Part shown: positions 60,969 to 64,000 of the stretch, piece after piece
Layout of the letters: every line of letters starts with the position of its first letter
Numbering within the stretch: position 1 is the first letter of the stretch
Source of the DNA: UBA6627 sp965248675
GTDB lineage: Bacteria; Chloroflexota; Dehalococcoidia; UBA2979
Reading direction: 5' to 3'
Length of the DNA stretch: 64,000 nt
Assembly (NCBI GenBank): GCA_965248675.1
Contig: CBDFJZ010000008.1
Span: 1,982,307 to 2,046,306, forward strand
The notes under the pieces: model-generated
Database searches by the model: none
What the model saw: only the letters and a program-made list of their open reading frames with translations
What the model was told of the DNA's origin: nothing
Position numbers and translations under genes: made by a program

Positions 60969-61776
60969 GTGCGGATCTCGCTCGATTGGGAGTCCACCTA
61001 CTACTACTCGCAGCCGGTGCGTCTCCTCCACACCGAGCTCCGCGTCCTGCCAGCCGATCGCGCTGGGCAGCGGCTGCGATCCGGTTCGGTCGCGCTCGCC
61101 CCGACCGCGACGGCACACGAGCTCCGCGACATGTTCGGCAACGCCTATCACCACGTTGACTTCCTCGAGGAGGTTGACCAGATCACCGTCGCCGTGCAGG
61201 CGGAGGTCGAGACCGAGCTCGCGGGAAGCGACGACGAGGCCGGGAGCCCGCTGCTCGGACACCTCTACCTGGCCTCGACTGAGCGGGCGCCGATCGACCA
61301 CGCGATCGCCATGCTGACCGACGGCGTCCCCACCGACCTCGATCCCGTCGCCACCGGCCGCGCATTCTGCCGCTTGTTTGGCGAGCAGTTTGTCTTCGAA
61401 GTCGGCAGCACGGACGTCGCCGCCACCGCCCTCGACCTGCTCGATCTCAGGCGCGGTGTGTGCCAGGACTTCAGCCACCTGATGCGCCGCGCTGCGCCAG
61501 CGAGGTATCCCCGCCCGCTACGTGAGCGGCTACCTCGCGCCGGAGCAGGGCGAGCATTCGGCGGAGGCCTCGCACGCCTGGGTGCAGCTGTTCGCCGGGG
61601 ACCGCTGGCACGGATTCGATCCGGCCAATGACGCCCTCCAGGACGGCCGCTACGTGGTCACCGCGGTCGGCCGCGACTATGACGATGTGCCGCCGATTCG
61701 CGGTACCTTCGACGGCGTCGCGTCCGAGGACTGGCATACCTCGCTACGCGTTCGCTCCGATGGCGCTCAGCAGTAA
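60969..61776 (+). pseudogene. Transglutaminase-like protein of the Anbu cluster with one frameshift
   Basis: GTG 60969 starts two bases after the alpha-E stop. The first frame holds the N-terminal beta domain (YSQPVRLLHTELRVLPAD, NAYHHVDFLEEVDQITV) and the core up to the catalytic Cys (RRGVCQDFSHLM). At about 61482-61490 one extra C shifts the frame. The second frame continues with the rest of the core (ARYVSGYLAPEQGEH, SHAWVQLFAGDRWHGFDPAN, holding His and Asp of the triad) to TAA at 61774-61776. All catalytic residues exist across the two frames. A read error is likely because the cluster is otherwise intact. Confidence 0.82.
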
Positions 61777-61816
61777 CACCGACCAGACCAGCAGGCGATC
61801 ACGCCGAGGATCACCG

Positions 61817-62584
61817 ATGACGTTCTGCCTCGGGATGAAGTGCGATGAGGGTCTGCTCGCGATCGCCGACACGCGGATCACCAGCGGCACGGAGACCTCG
61901 CTAGCGAAGAAGATCACCGTCCACCAGGGCGAGCGCCACGCGATGTTCATCCTCACCAGCGGCTTGCGCTCGATCCGTGACAAGGCGATCACCTACTTCG
62001 AGGAGCGCCTCGAGCACGATCAGTCCGGCCTCGTCAAGATGTACGAGGCCGCCAACGCGCTCGCCGACGAGCTACGGCGCGTGCGCGAGGAGGACAGCCG
62101 CTGGCTCCTCGACGGCGGCCTATCGTTCGACCTGCACTGCATCATCGGCGGTCAGCTCGAGGCGGACGGCGAGCCTCACTTGTACTTGCTCTACCCGGAG
62201 GGCAACTGGATCGAGGTGCGGAGCGGCACGCCGTACGTGATCATCGGCGAGTCGCGCTACGGCAAACCGATCCTCGATCGGGTCTGGAGCCACGAACAGC
62301 CACTGCGCAACGCGCTCCGCGACGGACTGCTCGCGTTCGACGCGACGGTCACCAGCGCCTCGGACGTTGACCCGCCGGTCGACGCCGTCCTCTACCTCAA
62401 CGACAGCCACCAGATGAACGAGCGACGCTTCGAGGCCGACCAGCTCGAGCCACTCCGCGCGTTCTGGAACGACCGCATGCGCGAGGCGGTCGACGCCAGT
62501 TCCCACCTCGTTGATCCGCTGATCGAGCAGATCGAGGACTCCCCGCCGGCGCCAGATCACGTGACGCCGTTCCGCCCCCGCTAG
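61817..62584 (+). CDS. Anbu-type proteasome-like peptidase
   Basis: A 255-residue N-terminal nucleophile hydrolase. The start is MTFCLGMKCDEGLLAIADTR, with Thr2 as the presumed nucleophile after Met removal and Asp/Lys partners (ADTRITSG, LAKKITVH). The later parts (SFDLHCIIGGQLEADGEPHL, GTPYVIIGESRYGKPILDRV) match Anbu, the ancestral beta-subunit-like protein, rather than HslV. It forms open helical rings in studied cases. The position after ATP-grasp, alpha-E and transglutaminase is the standard Anbu cluster order. ATG 61817 has GAGGATC upstream. Substrate unknown. Confidence 0.93.
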   Translation: MTFCLGMKCDEGLLAIADTRITSGTETSLAKKITVHQGERHAMFILTSGLRSIRDKAITYFEERLEHDQSGLVKMYEAANALADELRRVREEDSRWLLDGGLSFDLHCIIGGQLEADGEPHLYLLYPEGNWIEVRSGTPYVIIGESRYGKPILDRVWSHEQPLRNALRDGLLAFDATVTSASDVDPPVDAVLYLNDSHQMNERRFEADQLEPLRAFWNDRMREAVDASSHLVDPLIEQIEDSPPAPDHVTPFRPR

Positions 62585-62923
62585 CACCACCTCGTTCCGC
62601 ACCGATCACTGTCGCATCGACGGATCCCGCGAAAACCCTCGAAGCATGCCTCCACGGCGACATCGGCGGCGGTGATGAGATCGCGACCACCGTTCGAGCT
62701 GATCGCGTGCGGCTCGCCGGTCGCGGTCGGCTCCAGCGGCGCGTCCCGCCTCGACCGCCGCGAGCGTTTCGCGCCTGAAGGTAGGCGATGGGCCGAGTCT
62801 TGGCTGCGTTGCTGGCTCATCGCGGGCGAGATCGGTGCCGCATTGCGAGCTCCGTGACAGTCGCGGCGATCAGCGACCGGCAGGTAACGAATTCCGCCCG
62901 AGCGGTCGATGATTACTCGACCA
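62585..62923. other. Gap of 339 bases without a credible gene
   Basis: Open frames on both strands have Arg/Ser-rich shadow composition and no ribosome site. AT-rich sequence near 62908-62938 may contain the promoter of the LysM gene. No hairpin with a T run was seen after the Anbu stop. Confidence 0.4.
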
Positions 62924-64000
62924 ATGAGGCAGATATTACGGAAGCTGACATTCATCAGCGGCCTGCTGCTCGTGACCGCGGTCGCGTGCGCCGAGCCGGC
63001 GGATCCACCTGCCCTGAGCGCGACCCCGATCGCCGACCTCCCACCCCCCCGTGGTGACGACGGTCGTCGTCTCGGATCCGCTCACCTACACGGTCGTCCC
63101 TGGCGACTTCCTCTCCGAGATCGCCGCGCGCTTCGACGTCACCGTCGACGAGCTCAGCGAAGCGAACGGCATTCTGGATCCAGCACTGATCGAGGTTGGC
63201 CAGATCCTGACCATTCCGGGCCAGGAGGTGGAAGTGGAGGTGGTCGTCGTTGGCGACCTGTTCGCGGCCGTCGCACCTGGCGGAGCGTTGGGAAGACCTG
63301 TACCCGCTGCCGAGCCTGCCTCCGCCCCGGAGCCCAGCCCGGTAGAACAACTGATCGACGGCGTCGCCTCGTGGCCGTGGCCGGTGCGTCAGGACATGGT
63401 CACGGGGTTCACGATCGGCGCCTTCGCGCTGGCCGCGTTGGTCGGCGGCTTCGTGCTGACGAAGGTCCAGGTCGGCACGCGCCGCTGGGCGGTCCATGCC
63501 GTGCCGGCCGGCGCGCGTGGCGCGTTCCGCGGCTGGGGAGCAGCGGCACGCCTACCGCGCCGGAGCTACTTCGGGACCTCTCGCCGAACGACCGAGACCT
63601 GGCGCGCCACGGCCGCGAGCCGGAAAGCGGCCGGCCACCGCTATCGGTGGGTGAGCGCGGCCACGAGTGCCGGATGGAAGCGGACGGCCGCTCCCCGCCG
63701 GCGCGCCGTGCTCGGTGCACGGTCGGCAACCACGCAGGCGGTCGCACGTGTCCGAGCGTTGATCGGTTCGGCACTCGACCGGGCGCCCGATGCCGCCGAT
63801 GGCCTGAACACGCTGGGCGAGCGTGCGTCCACCTCCGTGCGCCGTGGGGTGACGTCGGGCGCGAAACGCGCCCGTCGCGAGGTGCTCGAGAAGTCGGCGC
63901 CGCCCGAACGCTGGACCACACCGCTGGCGGGCGATCTGGCGAAGGCCTTCGAACGGCGGCAGCTCCAGGCGCGGTACGTCCCGGTGATCGACCTCGATAT
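62924..64000 (+). CDS. LysM membrane protein with C-terminal EAL-like start (partial, one frameshift)
   Basis: ATG 62924 starts a lipoprotein-like signal (LTFISGLLLVTAVAC). At a run of seven C (63044-63050) the frame must shift by one base. It then encodes a LysM domain (YTVVPGDFLSEIAARFDVTV, LSEANGILDPALIEVG), a Pro-rich linker, a membrane helix (FTIGAFALAALVGGFVLTKV) and a long Arg/Ala-rich cytoplasmic stretch. At the window end FERRQLQARYVPVIDLD resembles the first strand of an EAL (cyclic-di-GMP phosphodiesterase-like) domain, with YVP in place of YQP. If that holds, an outside peptidoglycan-binding domain is joined to an inside EAL-like domain. The end lies outside the window. Confidence 0.55.
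   Translation, partial: MRQILRKLTFISGLLLVTAVACAEPADPPALSATPIADLPPPRGDDGRRLGSAHLHGRPWRLPLRDRRALRRHRRRAQRSERHSGSSTDRGWPDPDHSGPGGGSGGGRRWRPVRGRRTWRSVGKTCTRCRACLRPGAQPGRTTDRRRRLVAVAGASGHGHGVHDRRLRAGRVGRRLRADEGPGRHAPLGGPCRAGRRAWRVPRLGSSGTPTAPELLRDLSPNDRDLARHGREPESGRPPLSVGERGHECRMEADGRSPPARRARCTVGNHAGGRTCPSVDRFGTRPGARCRRWPEHAGRACVHLRAPWGDVGRETRPSRGAREVGAARTLDHTAGGRSGEGLRTAAAPGAVRPGDRPRY

Overview
The window is about 64 kb of GC-rich chromosomal DNA from an aerobic, heterotrophic bacterium. Three F420-type luciferase-like oxidoreductases, a class II (B12-dependent) ribonucleotide reductase, monomeric NADP isocitrate dehydrogenase, a class III CoA-transferase and a complete Anbu proteasome cluster fit a Chloroflexota lineage, with actinobacteria the main alternative. 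That placement is inference from gene content; there is no rRNA gene here. Most of the window is single-gene or two-gene housekeeping units on both strands. No CRISPR array, rRNA operon, intact prophage or intact insertion sequence was seen.

Layout. 0-4 kb: a worn region with an amidohydrolase fragment, a truncated tyrosine recombinase, a small secreted protein, and three copies of a tandem CGGTTGCA motif. 4-17 kb: isocitrate dehydrogenase, a zincin-like peptidase, a frameshifted alpha/beta hydrolase, unknown genes, a DUF1932 dehydrogenase, two Rieske-fold paralogues that lost their cluster ligands, a flavin-binding PPOX protein, a large membrane protein, a thioredoxin-like/CRP fusion regulator, and a thioredoxin-like lipoprotein with an in-frame TGA in its active site. 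17-32 kb: M20 peptidase, LLM oxidoreductase, DMT exporter, CaiB-type CoA transferase, gltB, an FtsX-type ABC exporter, and a two-gene LiaF-like pair. 32-36 kb: a metalloid locus (PadR regulator plus arsM), a duplicated arsM 3' end, CsoR/CstR-like operators, repeats, and a PAP2 protein. 36-50 kb: rlmD, M42 peptidase, a frameshifted endonuclease/phosphatase, LLM oxidoreductases, a DtxR/MntR regulator, a second gene with an in-frame TGA (CC/Se-motif family), nrdJ, and a lipoprotein split by an amber codon. 50-57 kb: pepP, a SLATT/TIR defence-type remnant bracketed by copies of the TauE 3' end, tauE, tRNA-Arg(CCT) with an integrase remnant and an FkbM methyltransferase, an internally deleted RidA, and an ASCH protein. 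57.6-64 kb: a monooxygenase, the Anbu cluster (ATP-grasp, alpha-E, transglutaminase, Anbu), and the start of a LysM-membrane-EAL-like protein cut by the window end.

The best lead is the pair of candidate selenoprotein genes. In each, the TGA sits where the family carries its redox cysteine or selenocysteine, the protein resumes in frame, and a strong hairpin with a G-containing apical loop follows at a distance usual for bacterial SECIS elements. A second theme is small cargo modules bracketed by a duplicated piece of a neighbouring gene (arsM 3' end, tauE 3' end, tRNA-Arg 5' half).

A caution on quality: at least five conserved genes are broken by single-base shifts, two by in-frame TAG and one by TGA at a Trp-like position. 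This may be sequence error or real decay, and each such call says so.
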